Below, piece by piece: positions 9,901-17,948 of a stretch of DNA of 64,000 nucleotides. Positions within the stretch are counted from its first letter, which is position 1, and every line of letters begins with the position of its first letter. The notes under the pieces were generated by a model. That model did not search any database. It saw only the letters and a list, made by a program, of their open reading frames with translations, and was not told the DNA's origin. Origin of the DNA: Magnetovibrio sp. (GTDB lineage: Bacteria > Pseudomonadota > Alphaproteobacteria > Rhodospirillales > Magnetovibrionaceae); contig NZ_DATCTF010000004.1 in assembly GCF_036568125.1 (NCBI RefSeq), positions 62,001 to 126,000 on the forward strand, read 5' to 3'. Position numbers and translations under genes: made by a program.

Positions 9901-11835
9901 ATCAAAGGCGGCATGAAAGCGCGAGCGCACATCGTCGCCACTGCCCATCAGTGTTTCACGCGGTTCCAGGCCAAAATCATGGATGACGATTTTGTAAGGC
10001 GCTTCCTTGGGCCGTGCGCGATAGGGAATTTCCTCCATCACCCTAAGGCCCATATTTTCCAGCATCGGCAAAATATCCGACAACGCCACCGGTCCCTTGG
10101 GATTGTAAATTTTGAAACGCAAAGGCGGTCCCGAAGGTGCGGCGAGTTGGTAGAGATACAAACCTAAGCGACCAAATATATATGTCAGTTCGATGCGCTT
10201 GATGTCGTCGAGCGTCTCTTCGGTGGAGAAGTTTTCTTCGTAGTTGCGATTGAACGCGTTTTGGTACGCATCCAAAAGACGCATGCCTTCCATTTCACCG
10301 TGCTGTTCAATCAACGCACCGCCCAAACGATCACCCCAGGAGCGCGTCAATTCCGCAATTCCCGCTTCGATGACTTTGGGGTCATACTTGGGTATCTCGC
10401 CCGGCGTGGTTTTGATCACCACATGCAGACGCGTCAATGCCTCGTCGCCCAAGTGCGCGTAATGGGCGCTGACCAAACCGGCGAAGGCATCTTCCAAGTG
10501 AGTCTGAATTTTTTTGCGAAGATCGGTGCTGTAGCGATCACGCGGCACATATACCAGACAGCTTATGAACCGTTCGAAATCATCGCGGCGCAAAAACAAG
10601 GAAACCTTTTGGCGGTCTTGCAAACGCAGTATCCCCAGACTGGTTTCCAGCAATTGCTCGGTCGAGATCTGAAACAACTCATCGCGAGGAAAGGTTTCCA
10701 AGATATTCAGCAACGTTTTGCCGTTGTGACTGTTCGACGGCAAGCCGGCATAGTCGAATGTGCGTTGGATCTTGCGCCGCAACAGCGGAATGTCGCGGGC
10801 GCTTCTGTTATAGGCTCCGGCCGTGAACAGACCGACGTATATACGCTGTCCGATCACGCGCCCCTTGGCGTCGAGCCGCTTGATGCCGATCGAATCCATT
10901 TGTACCGGGCGGTGAACCCGTGAACGCATATCTGTTTTGGTCACCTGCAGCAGGTCAGGGCGATTGACGAAACTGCGCACTTCGGGCGGCATCTTGGCCA
11001 AATCCCGCAATTCCTGAAACACCACCCGCGACGGATCGCTCAACACACCTAAGCTACTGTTCTTGGAGATGGTTACCCGCGCGCTGGTGCCCGTGCCGGC
11101 GAATTCATATTCGCGGTAACCCAAAAAGGTAAAATTGTCGTCGTGCAGCCAGCGTAGAAAATCGCGAACCTCGCTGACTTCTTCCAACGGCACGTTCGCT
11201 GTCAAGGTTTCCAATTCATCGACCAAATCGGCAAGGGTGGCGCGCATGGTGCGCCAATCGCGCACCGCCAGTTCCACATCGCTCAGCACTTCAAGCAAGC
11301 CGGTACGGATTTCGTCGTGAACGATTTCCGGTTGTTCATCGATTTGAATGTGGATGAGGCTTTCGGCGCCGACGCCCTTATCGACGCCGAGCACGGCGGT
11401 GTCCATCACCTCTGTCAACTTACCGGCCCCGGTCCGGCGCACGCGCATCACCGGATGAATCGACAGGTGCACGCCAAAACCGTGACGATTCATTTCGGCT
11501 GTAACGCTGTCGATCAAAAAGGGCTTATCTGTGGTGACGATTTCCACAACCGTGTGATCGAGATCCCAGCCGACTTTTTTGACGCTGGGATTGTAGATGG
11601 TGACAATCGGCGCGCCCGATTTGTGTTTGCTAGCCGCCTCCAAATGATGAAGCGCGAGACCGGCGAGAACTGCGGGCTCTAAGGCGGCAAGATCGTCAAT
11701 GGCGACTTGGCTGAAGTACTGTCCAATAAATTGCGGAAGGAGAGAACGCTCACTCTTTTTGACGCGCTTGAGCGCCACATCGAGAATGGATTTGACGATC
11801 TTCGTCCGACGACCATGATCTGCATCGAGCGGCAT
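6964..11835 (-). CDS. gdhB: NAD-specific glutamate dehydrogenase, large (180-kDa) class
   Basis: At 1623 residues this is the very large NAD-dependent glutamate dehydrogenase found in Streptomyces, Pseudomonas, Caulobacter and many alphaproteobacteria. It deaminates glutamate to 2-oxoglutarate, feeding carbon into the TCA cycle. The N-terminal 600-700 residues hold the ACT-like and helical regulatory part of the family, followed by the catalytic region with RFGNVARGGLRWSDR and PVGSKGGFVVKN, the substrate-lysine motif. A Rossmann region and a long helical C-terminus complete it. The ATG at 11835 has GGGAG ten bases upstream. The gene is monocistronic and faces a convergent terminator. The symbol follows usage in Pseudomonas and is not universal. 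Confidence 0.96.
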   Translation of the reverse strand: MPLDADHGRRTKIVKSILDVALKRVKKSERSLLPQFIGQYFSQVAIDDLAALEPAVLAGLALHHLEAASKHKSGAPIVTIYNPSVKKVGWDLDHTVVEIVTTDKPFLIDSVTAEMNRHGFGVHLSIHPVMRVRRTGAGKLTEVMDTAVLGVDKGVGAESLIHIQIDEQPEIVHDEIRTGLLEVLSDVELAVRDWRTMRATLADLVDELETLTANVPLEEVSEVRDFLRWLHDDNFTFLGYREYEFAGTGTSARVTISKNSSLGVLSDPSRVVFQELRDLAKMPPEVRSFVNRPDLLQVTKTDMRSRVHRPVQMDSIGIKRLDAKGRVIGQRIYVGLFTAGAYNRSARDIPLLRRKIQRTFDYAGLPSNSHNGKTLLNILETFPRDELFQISTEQLLETSLGILRLQDRQKVSLFLRRDDFERFISCLVYVPRDRYSTDLRKKIQTHLEDAFAGLVSAHYAHLGDEALTRLHVVIKTTPGEIPKYDPKVIEAGIAELTRSWGDRLGGALIEQHGEMEGMRLLDAYQNAFNRNYEENFSTEETLDDIKRIELTYIFGRLGLYLYQLAAPSGPPLRFKIYNPKGPVALSDILPMLENMGLRVMEEIPYRARPKEAPYKIVIHDFGLEPRETLMGSGDDVRSRFHAAFDQIWSGAMESDALNALILSAGLDWREVTVLRAYTKYLRQTGITFSETYMARTLVENAAITRGIVDMFMARFQPHSVKEDALKASRKATRLRKKVFTQLDDVSSADEDRILRRYINLVDATLRTNFFQITEDGELKTWLSFKLSSHDIEELPLPRPKFEIFVYSPRVEGVHLRFGNVARGGLRWSDRREDFRTEVLGLVKAQQVKNAVIVPVGSKGGFVVKNPPSEGGREAVTAEGIACYKIFIRGLLDLTDNLDSKGQVLPPPRVVRHDPDDPYLVVAADKGTATFSDIANGVSVEYGFWLGDAFASGGSVGYDHKKMAITARGAWESVKRHFREMGVDTQNEDFTVIGVGDMSGDVFGNGMLLSPHIRLIAAFNHMHIFIDPNPNPQTSLAERRRLFDMPRSMWSDYSAKRISKGGGVFERRAKWVPLSKEMKDLFDVTVDKMAPNDLIKLILKLEADLLWFGGIGTYLKASSESHADVGDRTNDAVRVNAREVRAKVIAEGANLGVTQRARIEYALAGGRLNTDSIDNSAGVDCSDHEVNIKILLDVMVAQKKLGQRARNALLERMTDEVGALVLWDNYEQTQAISTIQARGTDLVDHQIRLMRMLEKSDRLDRDVEFLPDDETLSERAVGGQGLTRPEVSVLMSYSKIWLFDELLASDLPDDPFLVRDLLRYFPTPLQKKYQADIGQHRLRREIVATRVTNSMINRVGGTFVTQLMEKTGMAPGDIARAFILAREVFSVRDMWHPIEALDNRVHARTQTAMLLDINKLLERATMWFLRNGVAGQSLEASVERFQAGNNELYAGLHDVLPAHYLADLDRRAEAYISDGVPKDLALRIAGLVNMASGIDIVLLAEQRGLKVCDVAALYFAVGSKFRLGRMRAACEALTSDSHWQKLAISALVEELFGHQYNLAAHVLDVSRNVTDPLKALALWADTYQDAINRTEQLLTELWAGDINDISMIAVASRAFKSLVDERAS

Positions 11836-12053
11836 CTGAATAATCTCCCGCAGCTGAATTCATTAGCTCCCCACTAAAAGCTAGTACATCCATTGCAAAA
11901 CACAAAAGAATTCGCAGCTAACGTCTTATTTATCCAATGTCTTAAGGCGTGGATTCTTGACCGCACGTGATCGCTATGAGACGCTTATGACTGATGGTAC
12001 GTATTGCACCCCCCCTATTAGCGTGTTCCGTACCACACAGGAGATCGGCGCAA
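11836..12053. other. Divergent intergenic region (gdh / small membrane protein)
   Basis: These 218 bases must carry promoters for both the leftward dehydrogenase and the rightward 99-residue gene. The part next to gdh is AT-rich. The AGGAG at 12039-12043 is the ribosome site of the rightward gene. I see no convincing operator or RNA structure. Confidence 0.4.
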
Positions 12054-12353
12054 ATGAACGGTGACATCACCACCGAAACACATGATCGGTTGCTGACAGG
12101 AAAAGACGATCCGACCAGTTGGGTCAGTCATCCTATCGATATCCGCATTTCGGTGCCGTTTTTGCACACGAGATTTTATTTCACCATCGTTGCCGGGCGC
12201 GAACGCCGTCCGGCCCATCGTCGCAAAGCGGAGCGTAAGGACTTTCCGATCTTAACGGTCGGAAACGCATTCTTCGTCTTAGGTGTGACCACTTTGTTTA
12301 CAATGGTGGGGCTGGCGATTTTGATCGCACGCAGTGCCATCATCGAATACTGA
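12054..12353 (+). CDS. Small single-span membrane protein of unknown function
   Basis: The start at 12054 is chosen because AGGAG lies ten bases before it; an upstream in-frame ATG at 11994 lacks a ribosome site. The 99-residue product has a polar N-terminal half that includes a basic stretch (GRERRPAHRRKAERKD). One hydrophobic segment near the C-terminus (about residues 70-93, FFVLGVTTLFTMVGLAILIA) should span the membrane with the basic part in the cytoplasm. I do not recognise a family. It lies alone between gdh and tRNA-Gly and is followed by a strong terminator. Confidence 0.6.
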   Translation: MNGDITTETHDRLLTGKDDPTSWVSHPIDIRISVPFLHTRFYFTIVAGRERRPAHRRKAERKDFPILTVGNAFFVLGVTTLFTMVGLAILIARSAIIEY

Positions 12354-12394
12354 ACCGAGATCGCATGACGTATAGAAATGGCCGCAGATTCGGC

Positions 12395-12428
12395 AAAAAA
12401 AAGCCGGGCCTAAGCCCGGTGTTTTTTT
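12395..12428. terminator. Bidirectional terminator (small membrane protein / tRNA-Gly)
   Basis: A 6-bp GC stem, CCGGGC-ctaa-GCCCGG, is flanked by A8 on the left and T7 on the right. It can therefore end the rightward small gene and the leftward tRNA-Gly transcript. Confidence 0.85.
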
Positions 12429-12444
12429 GCCTGAACTTGGAAGA

Positions 12445-12519
12445 TGGAGCGGGCGATGAGATTCGAACTCACGACTTCAACCTTGGCAAGGTTGCGCTCT
12501 ACCCCTGAGCTACGCCCGC
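12445..12519 (-). tRNA. tRNA-Gly (anticodon GCC)
   Basis: On the minus strand the 75-base gene starts GCGGGCG and ends CGCCCGC-T-CCA, giving a perfect seven-pair acceptor stem, a U discriminator and an encoded CCA. The D arm is GTAGCTCAGGGGTAGAGC. The anticodon loop reads CTTGCCAAG (anticodon GCC). The T arm contains GTTCGAATC. There is no intron or missing arm. Confidence 0.97.
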
Positions 12520-12545
12520 AAACCGCCTTCCAAAAGGCGAGGCGG

Positions 12546-12573
12546 ATAATACCCACCCGCCCAAGCAATGCAA
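12546..12573 (-). promoter_or_regulatory. Sigma-70 type promoter of tRNA-Gly
   Basis: On the minus strand TTGCAT (12568-12573) and TATTAT (12546-12551) are separated by 16 bases. The -10 element ends 26 bases before the tRNA 5' end, a fitting distance for a short tRNA leader. Confidence 0.6.
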
Positions 12574-12655
12574 GCCCTCTTTTGCACTTTTTTTACCGAA
12601 TTCGTCATTTATTTTCATGCCGCCCGCTTTGATGTGCGTTCGACCAAGGATTCCC

Positions 12656-13168
12656 ATGACCACATGCTCGCCCAAAACGCCACACCAACTGTTCGAGGCG
12701 CTCAAAAAGTTAGCCATTCCATGTGTTACCGTCAGTCACGCAGCAGCCAAAACGGTTGAAGACAGCCGCGCGTTTCGTGGCGACATTCCCGGACGACATT
12801 GCAAAAACTTGTTTCTCAAGGACAAGAAAGGTGCGTTGTGGTTGGTGGTCACCGACGAACATCAAACCATTGACCTCAAGCAAATGCGCAAGCGCCTTGG
12901 GGTGGCAAATTTATCGTTCGGCAAACCTGAATTGTTGTTCGAAACGCTGGGCGTCACGCCTGGTTCTGTCACGCCGTTTGCGGTGATCAATGATGTTGCT
13001 GGACACGTGACCGTGGTTGTTGATCAGGCCCTTTTGGAGGCCGATCGCGTCAGCTTTCACCCACTCGTCAACACGCAAACCACGACCATTTCGGGACACG
13101 ATCTGGGAACATTCCTGCACGCCACCAATCATGCGCCCATCGTGATCGATTTCTCGACAACGCCGTAA
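12656..13168 (+). CDS. Prolyl-tRNA deacylase of the YbaK/ProX family
   Basis: The 170-residue product belongs to the YbaK/aminoacyl-tRNA-deacylase fold, most like ProX/PrdX, which hydrolyses mischarged Ala-tRNA(Pro). The diagnostic stretch is GRHCKNLFLKDKKG, with the lysine of the active site, then LGVTPGSVTPFAVIND, typical of the family's C-terminal half. The start at 12656 is supported by AAGGA five bases upstream; an ATG at 12617 lacks one. It complements editing by prolyl-tRNA synthetase, which in many alphaproteobacteria lacks the inserted editing domain. The gene stands alone. Confidence 0.88.
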   Translation: MTTCSPKTPHQLFEALKKLAIPCVTVSHAAAKTVEDSRAFRGDIPGRHCKNLFLKDKKGALWLVVTDEHQTIDLKQMRKRLGVANLSFGKPELLFETLGVTPGSVTPFAVINDVAGHVTVVVDQALLEADRVSFHPLVNTQTTTISGHDLGTFLHATNHAPIVIDFSTTP

Positions 13169-13269
13169 ATCGAATAATACTGCCCACTCAGCCCTTGCAG
13201 CATGGTTGTTTTCCCGCCATTTATTGGTCAGCCCGTTTACAAGCCGAACACTGAAGGCGAGACCGCACG

Positions 13270-14253
13270 ATGAACGATATCATCCTCGATCCCAATCACA
13301 GCCCCAGAACTTCTCAGGACAAGCCCAAACTCGACTTGGGACCTGCGCCTGCGCATCAAACTGGCGCACCTTCCTCGATGGAAAGCCCGATTAAGGATTC
13401 AGATACCAAGCATTTCGTTCAAGACGTTATCGATGTCTCCATGCAAACTCCGGTGATTGTCGATTTTTGGGCACCGTGGTGCGGTCCGTGCAAGACCTTG
13501 GGGCCGATGCTGGAAAAGCTGGTCAAACGTGCAGGTGGCTTGGTCAAGATGGTCAAGATCAACGTTGACGACAATCAAGGGCTTGCCGGTCAACTGCGTG
13601 TTCAATCCGTGCCCACCGTGTTCGCTTTCAAGGATGGTCGTCCTGTCGACGCGTTCGCCGGGGCGTTGCCGGAAAGTCAAATCCAGTCCTTCATCGATAA
13701 GCTCATCGGTGACGCCAAGCCCCCCATCGAAGCTGCCATGGAACAAGCCCTGGCGGCGCTTAAGACTGGTGATGCCGTGGCTGCCGAACAGCTTTACACA
13801 TCCGTCCTAGCCCAAGATCCGACGTTCGTGCCGGCTTTTGCTGGAATTATCCGCGCGATCGCCGCGCAAGGCTCGTTCGAACGCGCCCGCGAAATGTTGA
13901 ACAGCTTGGACGCCAAGACCCTGTCCAGTTCCGACGTGCAACAGGCTATTTCCGCGCTTGAGCTTGCCGAGGAAGGCGCGCATGCCGACCAATCCCAAGT
14001 TGGCGAACTTCAGGCGGCGGTCGATCGCAAACCCAAGGATCTTGAGGCGCGTTTCGCTCTTGCCCAAGCCTTGTTCACGCATGGTCAACATGACGACGCC
14101 ATCAACAACTTGCTTGAACTGGTGCGCATCGACCGCAATTGGAACGACCAAGCAGGTCGCAAACAGCTTATCAAGATTTTTGACACTCTCGGCCCGACGG
14201 ACCCGCTTACGGTCGATGCGCGCAAGCGTTTGTCGGCGATTTTGTTCTCTTAG
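13270..14253 (+). CDS. cnoX: Thioredoxin-domain protein with TPR-like tail (CnoX/YbbN type)
   Basis: The 327-residue protein starts with about 45 low-complexity residues, then a thioredoxin domain with FWAPWCGPCKTLGP (CGPC at 71-74) and the cis-proline in VQSVPTVFAF. From about residue 165 there are helical repeats ending in a YbbN-type TPR region (ALFTHGQHDDAINNLLELV). In E. coli and Caulobacter, CnoX holds unfolded proteins and passes them to GroEL. E. coli CnoX has lost the CxxC redox pair, while this protein keeps a full CGPC, as the Caulobacter protein does, so redox activity is likely. It is followed after 35 bases by a Lon-N protein, a common pairing. Confidence 0.9.
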   Translation: MNDIILDPNHSPRTSQDKPKLDLGPAPAHQTGAPSSMESPIKDSDTKHFVQDVIDVSMQTPVIVDFWAPWCGPCKTLGPMLEKLVKRAGGLVKMVKINVDDNQGLAGQLRVQSVPTVFAFKDGRPVDAFAGALPESQIQSFIDKLIGDAKPPIEAAMEQALAALKTGDAVAAEQLYTSVLAQDPTFVPAFAGIIRAIAAQGSFERAREMLNSLDAKTLSSSDVQQAISALELAEEGAHADQSQVGELQAAVDRKPKDLEARFALAQALFTHGQHDDAINNLLELVRIDRNWNDQAGRKQLIKIFDTLGPTDPLTVDARKRLSAILFS

Positions 14254-14288
14254 ACAATCGCGCCCTACCAATCAAACCAAAGGCTCAT

Positions 14289-14957
14289 ATGCTTGGCGAA
14301 CGCCCCCCACTCGCACTGCCCACCCGTCTTCCGGTGTTCCCGTTGACGGGCGCTGTGCTGTTGCCGTTCGGACATCTGCCGCTGAACATTTTTGAGCCGC
14401 GCTATATCCATATGGTCGACGATGCGTTGGGCGCGTCGCGCTTGATCGCCATGATTCAACCGCGCATACCGGAGAGCGGTCTGGTTGCGAACGATGCCGA
14501 ACTTTACGACGTCGGCACTGTAGGGCGTATCATTCAATTTAGCGATCCGGGCGATGGGCGGTATTTGATCACTTTGGAAGGTCTGATGCGTTTTCGCACC
14601 GTACCGGCGAGCGTTGTTACGTCCGAGCGTGGTTATCGTACACTTGAGGCAGATTACAGTCCCTTTCTCGGCGATCTCGATTCCGGCAAACACGACGACA
14701 AACCCAGCCGTGATCGTATCGTCGAACTCATGAAAATTTATTTTGCCGAGCAAAGCATCGATGCAGACTGGGATGCCGTCAAAAACGCGCCTTATGAAGC
14801 TCTGGTCGCCTCGCTGGCGATGAGTTGCCCGTTCGCGCCCGAGGAAAAGCAAGCGCTGTTGCAATGCGACAGCCACAAAGACCGTGCGCACATGTTGATC
14901 GCTCTGTTTGAAATGAGTGGCGATGACGGCCACAATTCAGGCAAGCTCAAACACTGA
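14289..14957 (+). CDS. Lon N-terminal-domain protein (LON peptidase substrate-binding domain)
   Basis: This 222-residue protein is the N-terminal substrate-binding domain of Lon without the ATPase or protease parts. The family hallmarks are [26 protein letters not shown] near the start (shown in part: PLNIFEPRY at about 34-42), then [19 protein letters not shown] and RFRTV. Its biochemical role is not established. It is encoded between cnoX and a Trm112-like gene, an arrangement repeated in alphaproteobacteria, and these three are probably cotranscribed. Confidence 0.9.
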   Translation: MLGERPPLALPTRLPVFPLTGAVLLPFGHLPLNIFEPRYIHMVDDALGASRLIAMIQPRIPESGLVANDAELYDVGTVGRIIQFSDPGDGRYLITLEGLMRFRTVPASVVTSERGYRTLEADYSPFLGDLDSGKHDDKPSRDRIVELMKIYFAEQSIDADWDAVKNAPYEALVASLAMSCPFAPEEKQALLQCDSHKDRAHMLIALFEMSGDDGHNSGKLKH

Positions 14958-14970
14958 GGATCCCTTTGTC

Positions 14971-15153
14971 ATGAACGACACCCCACACGACGTTGATCGC
15001 AAATTGCTGGAAATTTTGGTTTGTCCGCTGACCAAAAGTACTCTGGAATATGACGCCGAAGCCCAGGAACTGATCAGCAAACAGGCCGGCCTTGCCTATC
15101 CAATTCGTGATGGAATCCCGATCATGCTTGAAAGTGAAGCCCGGGAACTCTAA
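14971..15153 (+). CDS. Trm112-family protein (YcaR-like)
   Basis: The 60-residue protein carries the Trm112 signature: [17 protein letters not shown] near the start and [19 protein letters not shown] at the end. Trm112 proteins activate methyltransferases in eukaryotes and archaea; the role of the short bacterial forms is unclear. The start at 14971 follows GAGGA (14957-14961), which overlaps the stop of the upstream gene, so the two are translationally close. Bacterial forms often keep only one of the zinc cysteines, as here (one Cys in VCP). Confidence 0.88.
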   Translation: MNDTPHDVDRKLLEILVCPLTKSTLEYDAEAQELISKQAGLAYPIRDGIPIMLESEAREL

Positions 15154-15267
15154 ATCTGAGCGAACGCTAATATACGCTGGCCCCGTCCAGCCGCCTGACG
15201 GCAAGTCACCGCGAACCCTGCGGTATGTATTCCTTGCTCAGGCGCTCACTGCGCAAAGGATAAACCG

Positions 15268-15654
15268 ATGATCGCTGCCACCCGTCAATTTGGCCAGACC
15301 CATACCCCGACTGAAATTCGTCTCAACCGCGAAGAAAAGCGCCTCGAAATCCAGTTCGACGACGGTCAGAGCTTTTCCATCCCCGCCGAACTGCTGCGCG
15401 TTGAAAGCCCCTCCGCCGAAGTTCAAGGTCACAGCCCCGATCAAAAAAAGCTCGTGGGTGGACGCCGTCACGTCAACATCATGGAAATCACCCCGGTCGG
15501 CAATTACGCCGTGGCGTTGAAATTTGATGATTTGCACGACAGCGGCATCTACACATGGGATTATTTTTACAACATGGGTCAGAACCAAGACGCCATTTGG
15601 GAAAACTACCTCAAGGAACTGGAAGCCGCAGGCATGAGCCGCGATCCCTCCTAA
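15268..15654 (+). CDS. DUF971 / gamma-butyrobetaine hydroxylase-like N-terminal domain protein
   Basis: The 128-residue protein matches the DUF971 (GBBH-like N) family. It opens with TEIRLNREEKRLEIQFDDGQ, then SIPAELLRVESPSAEVQGH, and ends with NYAVALKFDDLHDSGIYTW and LGxLxx-like text replaced by YFYNMGQNQDAIW. In the eukaryotic enzymes this domain is a small beta-rich module in front of the dioxygenase; the bacterial stand-alone forms have no proven function, though a link to Fe-S or apbC-type genes has been noted. It lies 114 bases after the Trm112 gene and ends in a strong terminator. Confidence 0.88.
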   Translation: MIAATRQFGQTHTPTEIRLNREEKRLEIQFDDGQSFSIPAELLRVESPSAEVQGHSPDQKKLVGGRRHVNIMEITPVGNYAVALKFDDLHDSGIYTWDYFYNMGQNQDAIWENYLKELEAAGMSRDPS

Positions 15655-15674
15655 ACCCTATTCGTTTCGAACAG

Positions 15675-15707
15675 AAAACCGCCCGGTGAAAACCTGGCGG
15701 TTTTTTT
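15675..15707 (+). terminator. Rho-independent terminator after the DUF971 gene
   Basis: The stem AAAACCGCC-C-GG pairs with CC-T-GGCGGTTTT around a 6-base loop, with seven T at the end. Confidence 0.9.
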
Positions 15708-15978
15708 GTGCCGCTGCATGAATGAGAGCAGCAAGCACCTATAAAACATTACGATATAGAAATGTAAAGTGCGCTGTATGTAAGGCGTGGAGATCGCATT
15801 ATAACTTATTGAAAATACATATAAATATTCAAGATGTCATATTAGTGCAAATATTATTTCTAAATACAACGTCACAAATTCAATGTGTTCTATAAAGGCA
15901 TATGAAATGCACAATTAATGCATATGCATTATGCCATTATAAAATAATGATTTTTTGTCTTACTGTCGTACCTTGCCA
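15708..15978. other. AT-rich gap between convergent genes, no gene seen
   Basis: These 271 bases after the terminator are far richer in A and T than the flanking genes. They contain no open frame of note. They hold one perfect 16-bp palindrome (entered separately) and short AT repeats. Both neighbours end here, so promoters are not expected; a small RNA cannot be excluded. Confidence 0.5.
15916..15931. repeat. Perfect 16-bp palindrome TAATGCATATGCATTA
   Basis: Both half-sites are exact (TAATGCAT / ATGCATTA) without spacer. It lies about 50 bases past the stop of the leftward ubiquinone hydroxylase gene. It lacks a T-run on the minus strand and so is not a classical terminator. Confidence 0.7.
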
Positions 15979-17244
15979 TTAGAGAGCCTCACCCCGCATC
16001 AGGCGCGGTAGTTCGCCCACTGTACCCATGGCGTGGCGCATGAAAAATCGTTTCATGTCCGGAAGTTGATTGACCGCGGCCATGCCGAGATCGCGGGCGA
16101 GCTTGATCGGTTCGATGTCATTTGAGAACAGTCTCACCAGCGCGTCGGTAACCCCGAGCATGAGATCATTGTCGAACCGGCGCCAGCGTTCGTACTTTTC
16201 CAACACCGCCAGCGAACCGATGTCTTGACCCAGACGGCGCGCCTCGACCAAAACTTCGGCCAACGCAGCCACATCGCGCAGACCCATGTTCAAGCCCTGG
16301 CCCGCGATCGGATGCATGCCGTGGGCGCTGTCGGCCACCAGCGCCAAGCGCTCGGCGATATACGTTTCGGCGTATTGCAACGACAGGGGGTACGCGAAAC
16401 GCGGCCCCACCACCTCGATTTCGCCCAGAAAATCACCAAAACGCAGTTCAAGTTCTTCTTTGAAGTCGTCGTCGTCCAATTCCATCATGATCGGCCATAA
16501 ATCGGCGCGTTCGGTCCATACGATCGACGAGCGGCACGCGGGCTTATCCTTGGTGCCCGGTAACGGCAAGATGGCGAACGGGCCGGACGGCAGAAAATGT
16601 TCTTGAGCGCAAAAATCATGCGGACGCTCGTGTTCGACCGTGCACACGATACCTGCTTGTTTGTAGTCCCACTTGGTCAACTTGATACCCGCCGCGTCGC
16701 GCGTCGGCGAACCGCGGCCTTCGCACGCCACCACCAGATCGGCGTGAATGACCGTGCCGTCTTTTAAAGTTGCGTGTACGCCGTCCTTGCCACGCTGCAA
16801 ACCCACCACTTCATTGGGTGCAAAATAGGTCAAACCCTCGGTTTTCGGCACCAAGACGTTGAGACCTTTGCGGATCGACCGGTTTTCGACCATATAGCCG
16901 AACGGCTCGTCGCCGAGCTCTTCATGATCGTAATGCAAAAACAACGGTGAAGCACCGTCGGCAACACGGATGTCGTGGATCGGCGCGGTTTCATCTTTGA
17001 TCACGTCCCAAAGCCCCACACCCTCAAGCACGCGTTGCGACGACAAGGCGATCGCCGAGGCGCGACCATCGAAGCCCTGATCGGTCCAGCCCGCCATATC
17101 CTCTTTATCCACCGTCGCCACCGCAAAACCGTGTTGCGCCAGCGCCAACGACAACGTTCCACCCGCAAGTCCGCCGCCAATCACCAAGATGTCTGCATTA
17201 ACCGTTTTTGATGTTTTTTGTCGCGTGTGTGCGGAAGTGCTCAT
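15979..17244 (-). CDS. FAD-dependent ubiquinone biosynthesis hydroxylase (UbiH/UbiF/COQ6 family)
   Basis: The 421-residue protein is a class A flavoprotein monooxygenase. The FAD-binding motif ILVIGGGLAGGTLSLALAQ is at about 20-38. The DG-type motif is in CEGRGSPTRDAAGI, and the second FAD motif is DSAHGMHPIAGQGLNMGLRD. The last is typical for UbiH, UbiF, UbiI, UbiL and COQ6, which hydroxylate the quinone ring in ubiquinone synthesis using O2 and NADPH. Which ring position it attacks cannot be decided, as alphaproteobacteria use one to three such enzymes with broad regioselectivity. It is monocistronic and divergent from glnK. Confidence 0.9.
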   Translation of the reverse strand: MSTSAHTRQKTSKTVNADILVIGGGLAGGTLSLALAQHGFAVATVDKEDMAGWTDQGFDGRASAIALSSQRVLEGVGLWDVIKDETAPIHDIRVADGASPLFLHYDHEELGDEPFGYMVENRSIRKGLNVLVPKTEGLTYFAPNEVVGLQRGKDGVHATLKDGTVIHADLVVACEGRGSPTRDAAGIKLTKWDYKQAGIVCTVEHERPHDFCAQEHFLPSGPFAILPLPGTKDKPACRSSIVWTERADLWPIMMELDDDDFKEELELRFGDFLGEIEVVGPRFAYPLSLQYAETYIAERLALVADSAHGMHPIAGQGLNMGLRDVAALAEVLVEARRLGQDIGSLAVLEKYERWRRFDNDLMLGVTDALVRLFSNDIEPIKLARDLGMAAVNQLPDMKRFFMRHAMGTVGELPRLMRGEAL

Positions 17245-17935
<691 letters not shown>

Positions 17936-17948
17936 GGAGATTAATTCC

